Shown in pieces: positions 26,931 to 34,203 of a stretch of 64,000 nucleotides of DNA (position 1 is its first letter; every line of letters starts with the position of its first letter). The notes under the pieces were generated by a model. It saw only the letters and a program-made list of their open reading frames with translations. It made no database searches and was not told the DNA's origin. A program made the translations under genes and the position numbers. Source of the DNA: Pseudomonas sp. MM211 (GTDB taxonomy: Bacteria; Pseudomonadota; Gammaproteobacteria; Pseudomonadales; Pseudomonadaceae); assembly GCF_020386635.1 (NCBI RefSeq), contig NZ_CP081942.1, forward strand, positions 2,418,001 through 2,482,000. Direction: 5' to 3'.

Positions 26931-26978
26931 GCAGTTACAAAAAAATGGGAAACTATAACCATATTCCCATCTAGGTGA
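26931..26978 (+). pseudogene. Possible orphan toxin tail 2 next to palindrome A
   Basis: The 48 bp between the palindrome and the next gene are open in two plausible frames. One ends VTKKWETITIFPSR at TGA 26976-26978, 4 nt before the next ATG. Another ends KKMGNYNHIPI at TAG 26972-26974. The first ending looks like those of some RNase toxins, but this is a weak judgement. Position matches tails 1 and 3. Confidence 0.35.
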
Positions 26979-26982
26979 TGTT

Positions 26983-27276
26983 ATGCAGGATTATCCAGTT
27001 ATAAAAAACCTACTCTGCTCTATATTTTCGGTGGATGTTGGTTTGGATGAAAGTGAGGCATTCGCTGCTTTGGGGCGTGTGCTAAATGATAAGCGTCAGA
27101 GAGAAAAAATAGAGCATGAATTGCTTGGGCTTTTTAATGATCAATCTGCTCTTTGGGTTGAGTTGCTTGATAATGACAGTTATGTTGTCTATCCAGCAGA
27201 TGATAAAAGTGATGCTAAAAGCTACTTGGTGGGAATATTGTGGAATAAAGTGTTCCCAGGTGTACCGGCGCCTTAA
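26983..27276 (+). CDS. Candidate orphan immunity protein, 97 residues
   Basis: AGGTGA lies 4-9 nt before the ATG. It begins MQDYPVIKNLLCSIFSVDVG, with a central helix-rich acidic stretch (REKIEHELLGLF) and a C-terminal WVELLDNDSYVVYP...YLVGILWNKVF. No signal or membrane segment. I do not recognise the family. Low GC, small size, and placement between two GGGGACAG repeats after a possible toxin tail support an immunity role by context only. Confidence 0.5.
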   Translation: MQDYPVIKNLLCSIFSVDVGLDESEAFAALGRVLNDKRQREKIEHELLGLFNDQSALWVELLDNDSYVVYPADDKSDAKSYLVGILWNKVFPGVPAP

Positions 27277-27307
27277 CGCCTTAAGGGAAAAAGCGGAAAA
27301 GAAAGGG

Positions 27308-27370
27308 AAAAAGGGGACAGATTTATTTTCCTCCTGATTGGCTAAGCTGAGGGTCTCAATTGAAGGAGAT
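27308..27370 (+). mobile_element. RAYT left-end remnant without transposase
   Basis: A left terminal repeat (GGGGACAGATTTATTTT) followed by CTAAGCTGAGGGTCTCAATT and a GAAGGAG ribosome site. These match, with substitutions, the leader of both complete RAYT genes, but no coding region follows. It is probably the scar of a third, deleted element. Confidence 0.65.
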
Positions 27371-27374
27371 CGGG

Positions 27375-27406
27375 AAAAGGGGAAAAGGGGAAAAGGGGAA
27401 AAGGGG
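27375..27406 (+). repeat. Tandem AAAAGGGG octamer, four units
   Basis: Four perfect copies of AAAAGGGG, the outer eight bases of the RAYT terminal repeat, run into palindrome B. It looks like slippage or repeated end-joining at the element tip. Confidence 0.85.
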
Positions 27407-27460
27407 ACAGATTTATTTATTCGCTCAGTTCTGCGGGCCAAAAATAAATCTGTCCCCTTT
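27399..27460 (+). repeat. Palindromic RAYT-end derivative (MITE-like), copy B
   Basis: Same structure as the unit at 26867-26930, with the core TTCGCTCAGTTCTGCGGGCC. The right end is followed by CCCCTTTC and, at about 27480, another CCCCTTTTCCC stretch. The remainder to 27600 holds no gene I can support. Confidence 0.75.
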
Positions 27461-27603
27461 CCCCTTTCTGGCTCGCATCCAGTCCCCTTTTCCCGTACTC
27501 GGCATCTGCTTCAATGCTGACTGAGCATCAACCATTGCCGGGCAGTGGTGCTGCGAAACGTTACGGAAATTGGCGGGGAGTATCGGGAGCACCCTGAGCT
27601 AAG

Positions 27604-27638
27604 CAGGTAGGCGGACAGATAACTCGCCTACCTGTTTT
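27604..27638. terminator. Hairpin downstream of the alcohol dehydrogenase gene
   Basis: Perfect 10-bp stem CAGGTAGGCG (27604-27613) and its complement (27625-27634) with an 11-nt loop. TTTT follows on the plus strand. It lies 24 nt past the minus-strand dehydrogenase stop and could serve both directions. Confidence 0.5.
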
Positions 27639-27657
27639 GCTCCCGTACTAAAGTCGC

Positions 27658-28674
27658 TCAACCGAACTCGATCAACACCTTCCCCACCTGCTTCTGCGCC
27701 GCGAAGTACGCATAGGCGGCCGGCGCCTCCTCGAATTTGAAGGTCTTGCTGATCACCGTTTCGATACGGTTCGCTTCGGTGGCGCGTAGCAGTTCCTGGA
27801 ACATTGTGCGGCTGCCATTGGCGATGCCGCGGATGGTCACGTTCTTGAGGATCAGCGAGAGGTAATTCGGAATCGGCGATTGCTGCCCAGGGGTTACGCC
27901 AATCACGGCGATGCGTGCGTTGGCGGCGACTGCCGCGATGGACTGGCCCAGGGTGTCCTGGCCGCCGGTTTCGATGATCACGTCGGCGCCGCCGTTATCC
28001 GTCAGGGCCATGAGCTGGGCGGCCCAGTCCGGATGCTGGCGATAGTTGATCGTGATGTCGGCGCCGAGCTGGCGCACGATCTGCAATTTTTCGTCGCTGG
28101 AGGAGGTGATGGCCACGCGTGCGCCGCGCAGCTTGGCGAGTTTCAGCGCTGCCAGCGAAACGCCGCCGGTGCCCAGGCAAAGCACCAGCTCGCCCGGTTT
28201 GACCTTGCACACTTCGATCAGCGCGTTCCAGGCGGTGAGGCCGGCCGAGGCCAGTGCGGCAACGTCCTGGTCGGCGAGCGAAGCCGGCACCTGAATAACC
28301 GCGGCGGCGGGTAATACGACCCGTTCGGCCAGCCAGCCGTCGTGGGATATGCCGATGTCATGGGCGAATACATCGGGGCGGAATTCACCTTCCAGCCAGT
28401 TGGGGAAATGCCCGCAGACCACGCGATCGCCAGGTTTGATGTTACTCACACCTGCGCCTACCGCGATGACATCGCCGACGCCTTCGGAGACCGGAATCCT
28501 TTCTGGTGCCTGGCGCGCGCCGTAGACACCACGCAGCAGTTGCACATCGCGGCTGATCAGGCTGACCAGGCGTGGGGCGACGAGCACTTGGCCCGGGCCT
28601 GCAATCGGGGCGGGGCGAGTGGTTGCGGTGAGGCTGTCCAGGCCTTGCTGGTTGCCGATCTGAAAGGCTTTCAT
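27658..28674 (-). CDS. Zinc-independent medium-chain alcohol dehydrogenase / quinone oxidoreductase-like
   Basis: About 338 residues from ATG 28674 (AAGGA upstream); an in-frame ATG ten codons earlier lacks a ribosome site. MDR fold: an N-terminal GroES-like domain (GVGDVIAVGAGVSNIKPGDR) then a Rossmann domain (LCLGTGGVSLAALKLAKLRG) binding NAD(P). The Cys/His catalytic zinc set of true alcohol dehydrogenases is not evident, since the usual GHE is replaced by SEG. That points to an NAD(P)H-dependent reductase of quinones or enals. Its higher GC contrasts with the toxin-tail cassettes on both sides, so it may be a normal chromosomal gene trapped between two RAYT-linked cassettes. Confidence 0.85.
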   Translation of the reverse strand: MKAFQIGNQQGLDSLTATTRPAPIAGPGQVLVAPRLVSLISRDVQLLRGVYGARQAPERIPVSEGVGDVIAVGAGVSNIKPGDRVVCGHFPNWLEGEFRPDVFAHDIGISHDGWLAERVVLPAAAVIQVPASLADQDVAALASAGLTAWNALIEVCKVKPGELVLCLGTGGVSLAALKLAKLRGARVAITSSSDEKLQIVRQLGADITINYRQHPDWAAQLMALTDNGGADVIIETGGQDTLGQSIAAVAANARIAVIGVTPGQQSPIPNYLSLILKNVTIRGIANGSRTMFQELLRATEANRIETVISKTFKFEEAPAAYAYFAAQKQVGKVLIEFG

Positions 28675-28799
28675 GGGGATAGTCCTTGTGTCTGAATAGG
28701 TCACGCTGTGGCGCGGTGAATCGTTGCCTGGTGGCGATCGTATAGGACAGAGACCGTCTTTTCATCGCTCGGTGCGGTCGCAGGGGGAATGGATGTAAG

Positions 28800-29582
28800 A
28801 AAAGGGGACAGATTTATTTTTCACATGATCGACTAAGCTGAAAGCCTTAATGGAAGGAGGTTGTTATGCCAAGGATGGGACGCATTGTGGTGCCTAACTA
28901 CCCGCATCACGTAGTGCAGCGAGGCCATAATCGGCAGGTGGTCTTTGTCGGCGATCAGGATTATCAACGTTATATTGCTGATCTGCGCGAGTTGAAAGAC
29001 GTCTTCGGGATCAAGGTCTACGCCTACTGCCTGATGACAAATCATGTCCATCTACTGCTGGCGCCCGGTGAGGCCATCGCTGGGTTGGGACTGTTGATGA
29101 AGGCGTTGGCAGCGCGTGCCACGCGGTATAGAAATCGTCTGGAAGGGCGCACCGGCACTCTCTGGGAGAGCCGTTACAAGTCCAGTGTGGTCGAGTCAGA
29201 CGCCTACTTACTTGCCTGCTGCCGCTATATCGAGTTAAACCCGGTTCGGGCCCGTATGGTTGCCGAGGCAGGTGACTACCCCTGGTCGAGTTACCAGATG
29301 CGCGCCACTGATCAAGCGGACAGTGATTGGTTGGATATTGACCCTTGCTTCATCGCACTTGGCGATACGCCTGAAAGGCGTCGTATCCGTTATATGGAGT
29401 TCATGCGCCAAGCTGTAACGTCAAGTGAAATTGAACTGATCCGGACTGCACTTCAGAGAGGGCAGTTAACCGGTAGTGCTCGTTTTGTGGATGAAATAGA
29501 GAGAGTCCAAGGACAACGGATAGAGCTACGGGGTCAGGGTAGGCCTAGGAAAGTGTCAGAAAAATAAATCTGTCCCCTTTTT
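28800..29582 (+). mobile_element. RAYT element, copy 2
   Basis: The ends carry GGGGACAGATTTATTTTT and its inverse, in the same structure and direction as copy 1. A few substitutions lie in the leader and gene. The right end abuts another truncated toxin-like tail. Confidence 0.85.
28866..29567 (+). CDS. REP-associated tyrosine transposase (RAYT), copy 2
   Basis: 233 residues, AAGGAGG before the ATG, HUH motif in MTNHVHLLL and RAYT motif CCRYIELNPVRARM. Differences from copy 1 include V10 for L, A39 for D and E177 for G, plus the intact tail GRPRKVSEK that stops inside the right terminal repeat. This copy shows the presumed native length. The pair are probably products of local duplication, since long identical blocks extend through non-coding leader and ends. 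Confidence 0.92.
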   Translation: MPRMGRIVVPNYPHHVVQRGHNRQVVFVGDQDYQRYIADLRELKDVFGIKVYAYCLMTNHVHLLLAPGEAIAGLGLLMKALAARATRYRNRLEGRTGTLWESRYKSSVVESDAYLLACCRYIELNPVRARMVAEAGDYPWSSYQMRATDQADSDWLDIDPCFIALGDTPERRRIRYMEFMRQAVTSSEIELIRTALQRGQLTGSARFVDEIERVQGQRIELRGQGRPRKVSEK

Positions 29583-29676
29583 CGAGAGTGCTTTGACCCT
29601 CAGGCCGGTTGAGGGTTTGAAGAAGCTATATCTTATGAAGAATGGTGAGTTTAAGGTCATCGAGGTTGCAAAATGA
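29581..29676 (+). pseudogene. Orphan toxin C-terminal tail 3 (truncated by RAYT copy 2)
   Basis: 31 open codons begin at the RAYT right end: FESALTLRPVEGLKKLYLMK then NGEFKVIEVAK and TGA 29674-29676, which overlaps the next ATG (ATGA). The Leu/Lys-rich run followed by a short KNGEF beta-turn looks like a toxin C-terminus. There is no start codon. The overlap with the following gene is typical of toxin/immunity pairs. Confidence 0.6.
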
Positions 29677-30065
29677 CAATAACTATGAGTCTTGAAGTGG
29701 AGTCTGGTATCTCAATGAGGGGGATTTCTTCAGTATTATCTAAATTCGGAGCAAAAATCTCCGTTGATGGCGATGGGGTGTCAGGAAACTTTGAGGGATC
29801 TAATGCTTACTTTGTATTTCGAGAGTGTCATGGTTTTGAGGAGGTCGTGACTGAAGAAATAAATGTAAGTTGGGGGGTAGGGGTAAGAGGCGCATTTCAT
29901 TGTCCGGGTAATCTTCTTGCAGAAAGTTATGATGATATTAAGCGCTTTTTGAGTTTCCTGGCTGAGAGGGAAAGCTGTAGGTTCATTCTTTCTTTTCAGT
30001 ATGAAAGTATCTATGCAATTCGGGATGAAGCGGGGCTTCGCTTCATAAAGGAGATGGTAGGTTAG
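29673..30065 (+). CDS. Candidate orphan immunity protein, 130 residues
   Basis: The ATG overlaps the stop of toxin tail 3. Low GC, no signal or membrane segment. The start TITMSLEVESGISMRGISSV and later FHCPGNLLAESYDDIKRFLS are followed by an alternating beta/alpha pattern ending IRDEAGLRFIKEMV. Family not recognised. The ATGA overlap with a toxin-like tail is the main evidence for immunity; RAYT remnants follow 30 bp downstream. Confidence 0.6.
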   Translation: MTITMSLEVESGISMRGISSVLSKFGAKISVDGDGVSGNFEGSNAYFVFRECHGFEEVVTEEINVSWGVGVRGAFHCPGNLLAESYDDIKRFLSFLAERESCRFILSFQYESIYAIRDEAGLRFIKEMVG

Positions 30066-30093
30066 GGCGATTGCAGGAGCTGAGTGGGAATAG

Positions 30094-30163
30094 AGAAAAG
30101 GTGACAGAGAAAAGGTGACAGATTTATTTTTCACATGATAGAAAAGGGGACAGATTTATTTTC
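30094..30163 (+). repeat. RAYT left-end remnants (three partial copies)
   Basis: Two GAAAAGGTGACAG copies (G to T variant), the second continuing ATTTATTTTTCACATGAT as in copy 2's left end. A standard GAAAAGGGGACAGATTTATT follows at about 30141. No transposase follows. Confidence 0.7.
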
Positions 30164-30187
30164 TGGCCGTAGAACTGGGCGAGTGAA

Positions 30188-30240
30188 AAATAGGGGCAGA
30201 CCACGATTAACGCCCCACCAATCGTGGTCTGCCCCTATTT
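30188..30240. repeat. Perfect 21-bp palindrome, a different repeat family
   Basis: The left arm holds AATAGGGGCAGACCACGATT and the right arm its exact complement, with an 11-nt loop. Similar GGGGTCAGACCACG sequences recur in Pseudomonas genomes as RAYT/REP-type ends (memory). It also could act as a bidirectional terminator. Confidence 0.8.
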
Positions 30241-30286
30241 GCGGCCTATTTGTTCCCTGATTTCGAATAAGGCCAAGGAGGCCATC

Positions 30287-30622
30287 ATGCGTTCACTACT
30301 GCTTATTCCCCTGCTGTGCTTGACCGGCTGCGCCATCACCAATTACCAGGAGGTGGCACCCGGTGAGTATCGTCTTACCGCTCACGGCAACATTTTCCAG
30401 TCGAAAGAGGCCTTACTGAAGGCCATCGACAAGAAGGCGAGCAAGCTGTGTGGTGAGCGCGGTTATGCCTTGGCGGGTCAGGGCGCGCTGAGTACGGAGC
30501 CGGTGGTGTCTTACTACAATGGCCAGCAGATCAACGCGTCGGCGGTGCTGTTGACCGAAACCGCCCGCTGTGGAAATGCCGCAAAGCTGGCGCCTGATCC
30601 GGCAACTACCGAAGCGCTATAG
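30287..30622 (+). CDS. Small outer-membrane-type lipoprotein, unknown function
   Basis: 111 residues. AAGGAG lies before the ATG at 30287, and the lipobox LTGC follows a short hydrophobic signal (SLLLIPLLCLTGC), predicting lipidation at Cys15 or nearby. The mature part is a small soluble domain with two further Cys (KLCGERG; ARCGNA), perhaps a disulfide. A longer frame starts upstream inside the palindrome but lacks a ribosome site. I know no function. It marks the return to host-like composition after the orphan-module island. Confidence 0.75.
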   Translation: MRSLLLIPLLCLTGCAITNYQEVAPGEYRLTAHGNIFQSKEALLKAIDKKASKLCGERGYALAGQGALSTEPVVSYYNGQQINASAVLLTETARCGNAAKLAPDPATTEAL

Positions 30623-30751
30623 AACAATAGGGGACGAATCTCTCTCTGTGTGCTGCCCACGTCCTCGAAATCGCTGAGCCGTTGCAACTGTTCTGAACTG
30701 AGGTGCCGTGGCGGGGGTCTGCCGTTGCAATCCAGTAAAGGTACTACCCAA

Positions 30752-31711
30752 ATGACCCACTTCGATGCCGACCGCCAGCGCCTGGAGCGATACGATGACC
30801 AGACCAATGAATACTTGCTGGCGATCATCACCGACGAAGACCATGCCTCGCAGATCGAACTGGAAGATGGTCAGGTCGCCTGGCGCTCGACCTTGCGGCA
30901 TGACCGCCTGCACCGCGTTGTTGACGAAGCGGGTCGCGCGCATTATCGCTTCGAGGAAATCTTGCCCGAGCAAGGTGGCGAATTCCAGCTGGTCAGCTTG
31001 ATCGCCGAAGGCGGTCGGGGTGCGGAATTCTCCGAGTTGGTGATGTTCGGCAAGCGCCTGCTGACCTTCGACGACCGCACCGGTCTAGTCTGCGAGATAC
31101 GCGAGCACAACCAGCTGATCCCGCGACAGATCCTCATGACCGGCAGCGGCGATGAACGCTTCAAGGGCTTCAAGAGCGAATGGGCCACGCTCTGGGGCGA
31201 TCACTTGGTAGTCGGTAGCCACGGCAAGCGTCCCGAGGAGGAGTGGGTGAAGGTGGTCGGCCGTGACTACGGCCTGCAGAGCATCGATTGGCAGGATCGT
31301 TATGCACTGATCCGCGAAGCGCTGGGCGTGGGCGAGCAGGGGTACGTGATCCATGAGGCGGCTGAATGGCATCCGTACCGACGCCAATGGCTGTTTTTCC
31401 CCCGCAAGGTATCTACCGAGCCCTTCGATGAGGAGGTCGACGGTCGCGAGAGAGGTAGCAACAAGCTGGTAATCGCCAGTGAGGATTTTAGCGACATTCA
31501 AGTGCTGGAGATTGGTGAACGAGTGCCCGAGCGCGGCATTTCCTCGTTCAAGCTGGTACCCGGCCACCCCAACGAATGCATCGGCCTCAAGAGCGTGGAG
31601 ATCGGTGATCGCACCGAGAGTTACCTGTTCTGCTTCAACCTCGACGGTGAAATTCTCACCGACGACCTGTTCATCGGTGCCTACAAGTGCGAAGGGGTGG
31701 AATTTCTCTAG
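30752..31711 (+). CDS. Apyrase-family protein (soluble calcium-activated nucleotidase fold)
   Basis: About 319 residues. Motifs follow the CANT1/salivary apyrase five-bladed propeller in order: AEFSELVMFGKRLLTFDDRT, GDERFKGFKSEWATLWGD, EAAEWHPYRRQWLFFPRK, GSNKLVIASEDFSDIQVLE, RGISSFKLVPG and CEGVEFL. Animal members hydrolyse nucleoside di- and triphosphates with Ca2+. Many motif acidic residues (the E of SEL and SEW, DD of FDDRT) are kept, so activity is plausible. Unlike secreted animal enzymes no signal peptide is visible from the ATG at 30752, so it would act in the cytoplasm. Convergent with the LysR gene; no operon partner. Confidence 0.85.
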   Translation: MTHFDADRQRLERYDDQTNEYLLAIITDEDHASQIELEDGQVAWRSTLRHDRLHRVVDEAGRAHYRFEEILPEQGGEFQLVSLIAEGGRGAEFSELVMFGKRLLTFDDRTGLVCEIREHNQLIPRQILMTGSGDERFKGFKSEWATLWGDHLVVGSHGKRPEEEWVKVVGRDYGLQSIDWQDRYALIREALGVGEQGYVIHEAAEWHPYRRQWLFFPRKVSTEPFDEEVDGRERGSNKLVIASEDFSDIQVLEIGERVPERGISSFKLVPGHPNECIGLKSVEIGDRTESYLFCFNLDGEILTDDLFIGAYKCEGVEFL

Positions 31712-31757
31712 TCGGTGCGCAAGGCTGATGCAGGCGGTGTTGCCCCTGCATCGCTGC

Positions 31758-32723
31758 TCAAAACCGATCCTGCAACTCCGTCGCCCGCAACGCTTGCTCG
31801 AAGCGCTCCAGGAAGATCGCTTCGGCGTGGGTGCGTTTCTGGTCGCGGTTCCAGAGCAGGTAGACGTCCACGTCGATGACACCTTCGGCAGGCGGCAGGC
31901 GCCAGACTTCGCCGGCTTGCACGTCCTTGGCGACGATATGTTCCGGCAGGCAGCCGATGCCATAGCCGGCGGCGACCAGGCGGCGTATTTCGTCGAGGCT
32001 GGGCGAGGAGGCCACGATGCGGCCGGTGAAGCCCTGCTGATCCCGGAATATGGTCAGTGGCGAGAGGTTGCCGCCGATCTGGTCGCTGGTGAAACTGACG
32101 AAGTTCTCGCTTTGCAGGTCGCCGAGTTTCAGGTTCTTGCGCCCGAACAGGGGGTGGCGCTTGCCGCAGAAGAACGCATAGCGTTGCTTGAGCATCACCC
32201 GTTGTTCCAGGCGTGACTGCGGCGTTCGGCACAGGCTCAGGCCGAAGGAGGCGGTTTTCTGCAGCAGCGCGCTTACCACGTCGGAGCTGCGCAGCACGTC
32301 GAATTCGAACTCGACCCTGGGGTAGTCGACATGGAAGTTGGCCAGGAAGTCGTCGTAGAAGCTCGACTGGATGCGGCTGATCATCAGCATGCGGATCTTG
32401 CCGGCAACGTTTTCCTCTGGGGCGTCCAGCGCCGGGCCGAGGCGCGAGACGGTGCCGTAGAGTTCGGCAGCGATCTGCATGACTTCCTCGCCGGCCCTGG
32501 ACAGCGCGATGCGTGGGCCACTGCGAATTACCAGGGCGCTTTCCAGCTGTTCCTCGAGGCGTTTGAGGGCCTGGCTGACGGCTGGCTGGCTCAGGTGCAG
32601 GCGGGCTGCGGCGCGGCTGATGCTGCCTTCCTGGCCGATCACCAGGAAGGTGCGCAGCAGGTTCCAGTCCAACCGGTCGTTGAGGAAACGACGGGCCTCG
32701 GGGTTGCGGTGGCCGGGGTTCAT
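31758..32723 (-). CDS. LysR-family transcriptional regulator
   Basis: 321 residues. The N-terminal winged helix-turn-helix is LLRTFLVIGQEGSISRAAAR then LHLSQPAVSQALKRLEEQL. A linker helix and a two-lobed ligand-binding domain follow (VAAGYGIGCLPEHIVAKDVQ near the end). It is divergent from the MHS transporter operon 166 bp away, the classic arrangement for a LysR activator of the neighbouring genes. I infer that it controls the transporter/aldolase/dehydrogenase/amidohydrolase set, with a pathway intermediate as effector. Confidence 0.9.
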   Translation of the reverse strand: MNPGHRNPEARRFLNDRLDWNLLRTFLVIGQEGSISRAAARLHLSQPAVSQALKRLEEQLESALVIRSGPRIALSRAGEEVMQIAAELYGTVSRLGPALDAPEENVAGKIRMLMISRIQSSFYDDFLANFHVDYPRVEFEFDVLRSSDVVSALLQKTASFGLSLCRTPQSRLEQRVMLKQRYAFFCGKRHPLFGRKNLKLGDLQSENFVSFTSDQIGGNLSPLTIFRDQQGFTGRIVASSPSLDEIRRLVAAGYGIGCLPEHIVAKDVQAGEVWRLPPAEGVIDVDVYLLWNRDQKRTHAEAIFLERFEQALRATELQDRF

Positions 32724-32748
32724 GGGTGTTCGATTATCCGTATTGCTT

Positions 32749-32760
32749 ATACTTGAGTAT
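32749..32760. promoter_or_regulatory. Candidate LysR binding palindrome
   Basis: The palindrome ATACTTGAGTAT, matching the T-N11-A pattern, lies in the LysR/MHS divergent spacer, 26 nt before the LysR start and 130 nt before the transporter. Confidence 0.4.
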
Positions 32761-32889
32761 TGATATTAGAAGCTTTGCTTAGCATAGGGGCGGGGGCATG
32801 ATCTGGCAATGCACCGCCAGAGTGCGACCGATCCCGCACCTGGGATGTGCTTTTTCTCCTGCCTATAAAAACGAATCCGGGAGCTTGCG

Positions 32890-34203
32890 ATGACTACACC
32901 CACCTCCACGCCGCGCCGTGCCGCGGCGGCCGCCTTCATCGGCACCACGATCGAGTTCTACGATTTCTACATCTACGCCTTCGCCGCCGCGCTGGTGCTG
33001 GGGCAGCTGTTCTTCCCCAGTGACAACGCGGTGCTGAGCACCATGGCCGCCTTCGCCACCTTCGCTGTCGGTTTCATCGCGCGGCCGTTCGCTGGGGTGG
33101 TGTTCGGTCATCTCGGGGATCGTCTCGGGCGCAAGAAGATGCTGCTGTTCACCATGGTGCTGATGGGCGTGGCGACCACCTGCATCGGCCTGCTGCCAAC
33201 CTACGCCCAGGCCGGTATCTGGGGCCCGATAGGTCTGGTCGCGCTGCGCTTCCTGCAGGGTATTTCGGTGGGTGGCGAGTGGGGCGGCGCTGTGCTGATG
33301 GCCAGCGAGCACGCGCCCAAGGGCCGCAAGGTGTTCTTTGCCTCCTTCGCGCAACTGGGTAGCCCGGCTGGCCTGCTGCTGGCGCTGATCGCCTTTCGCG
33401 CCATCAGCGAGATGGATCAGGACGCGCTAATGAGCTGGGGCTGGCGTGTGCCGTTCCTGCTGAGTGGCGTATTGATGATGGTAGGGCTGTTCATCCGCTT
33501 CGGTGTTCCCGAGTCGCCGGAGTTCGCTAAGGTCAAGGAGCAGAAGCAGACCTCCAAGAGCCCGGTCAAGGATGTCATCCGCCATAGCTGGCGGCAGATC
33601 CTGTTCGCCGCTTTGGCGGTGACCATCGGTTCCGGCGGGTTCTTCTTCACCAACACCTTCATGATCACTTACGTGACGCAGTATCAGGGCATATCCAAGT
33701 CGACCATTCTCGACTGCCTGTTCCTGGTGACCATTCTGCAGTTCCTCTCCCAGCCGTGTTCGGCACTGCTCGCCGAGCGCTTTGGTGAGGGGCGCTTCCT
33801 CAAATGGGTGGCGGGGCTGTGCATGCTGGTGCCGTACCCGATGTTCATGCTGGTGCAGACCGGTAACCTCATCTACATGACGGCAGGTATCGCCCTGGCC
33901 GTATTGCTGTTGGCGGCGCTGTATTCGGCGATCGCCGGCTACATGGCCGAAGCCTTTGCAGCGCAGGTGCGTTACTCCGGCATTTCGATTGCCTATCAAC
34001 TGGGCAGCGGCCTGACCGGTGGTTTGACGCCGCTGATCGGCACCTACCTGGCCGGGCAGTACGCCGGGCAGTGGTGGCCGCTGGCGCTGTTCTTCAGCAT
34101 CCTCGCGCTGATGTCGCTGGTTGGCGTCATCGGCCTGGCCCACCTGCGCGCCAGCGAGCGGCAACCCGTCAGCCTGACCAACCCGGAGGCCGTTACCCCA
34201 TGA
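32890..34203 (+). CDS. MFS transporter, metabolite:H+ symporter (MHS) family
   Basis: 437 residues with 12 membrane segments. The MHS start is AAAAFIGTTIEFYDFYIYAF, and the loop 2-3 MFS motif is GHLGDRLGRKKML. The second signature is LRFLQGISVGGEWGGAVLMA and the loop 6-7 basic/acidic segment is PESPEFAKVKEQ. Relatives (ShiA, ProP, KgtP) import organic acids or zwitterions with protons. First gene of a four-gene operon; its stop overlaps the aldolase ATG. Substrate is probably the compound degraded by the downstream enzymes, a hydroxy-acid or acylated polyamine being possible (inference). Confidence 0.9.
   Translation: MTTPTSTPRRAAAAAFIGTTIEFYDFYIYAFAAALVLGQLFFPSDNAVLSTMAAFATFAVGFIARPFAGVVFGHLGDRLGRKKMLLFTMVLMGVATTCIGLLPTYAQAGIWGPIGLVALRFLQGISVGGEWGGAVLMASEHAPKGRKVFFASFAQLGSPAGLLLALIAFRAISEMDQDALMSWGWRVPFLLSGVLMMVGLFIRFGVPESPEFAKVKEQKQTSKSPVKDVIRHSWRQILFAALAVTIGSGGFFFTNTFMITYVTQYQGISKSTILDCLFLVTILQFLSQPCSALLAERFGEGRFLKWVAGLCMLVPYPMFMLVQTGNLIYMTAGIALAVLLLAALYSAIAGYMAEAFAAQVRYSGISIAYQLGSGLTGGLTPLIGTYLAGQYAGQWWPLALFFSILALMSLVGVIGLAHLRASERQPVSLTNPEAVTP

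Noticed and set aside
26762..26974. 70-codon frame across the palindrome between the first two orphan immunity genes
   Set aside because: Starts inside the preceding gene and reads through a repeat. Only its last codons (KKMGNYNHIPI) might be a toxin tail, noted under that feature.
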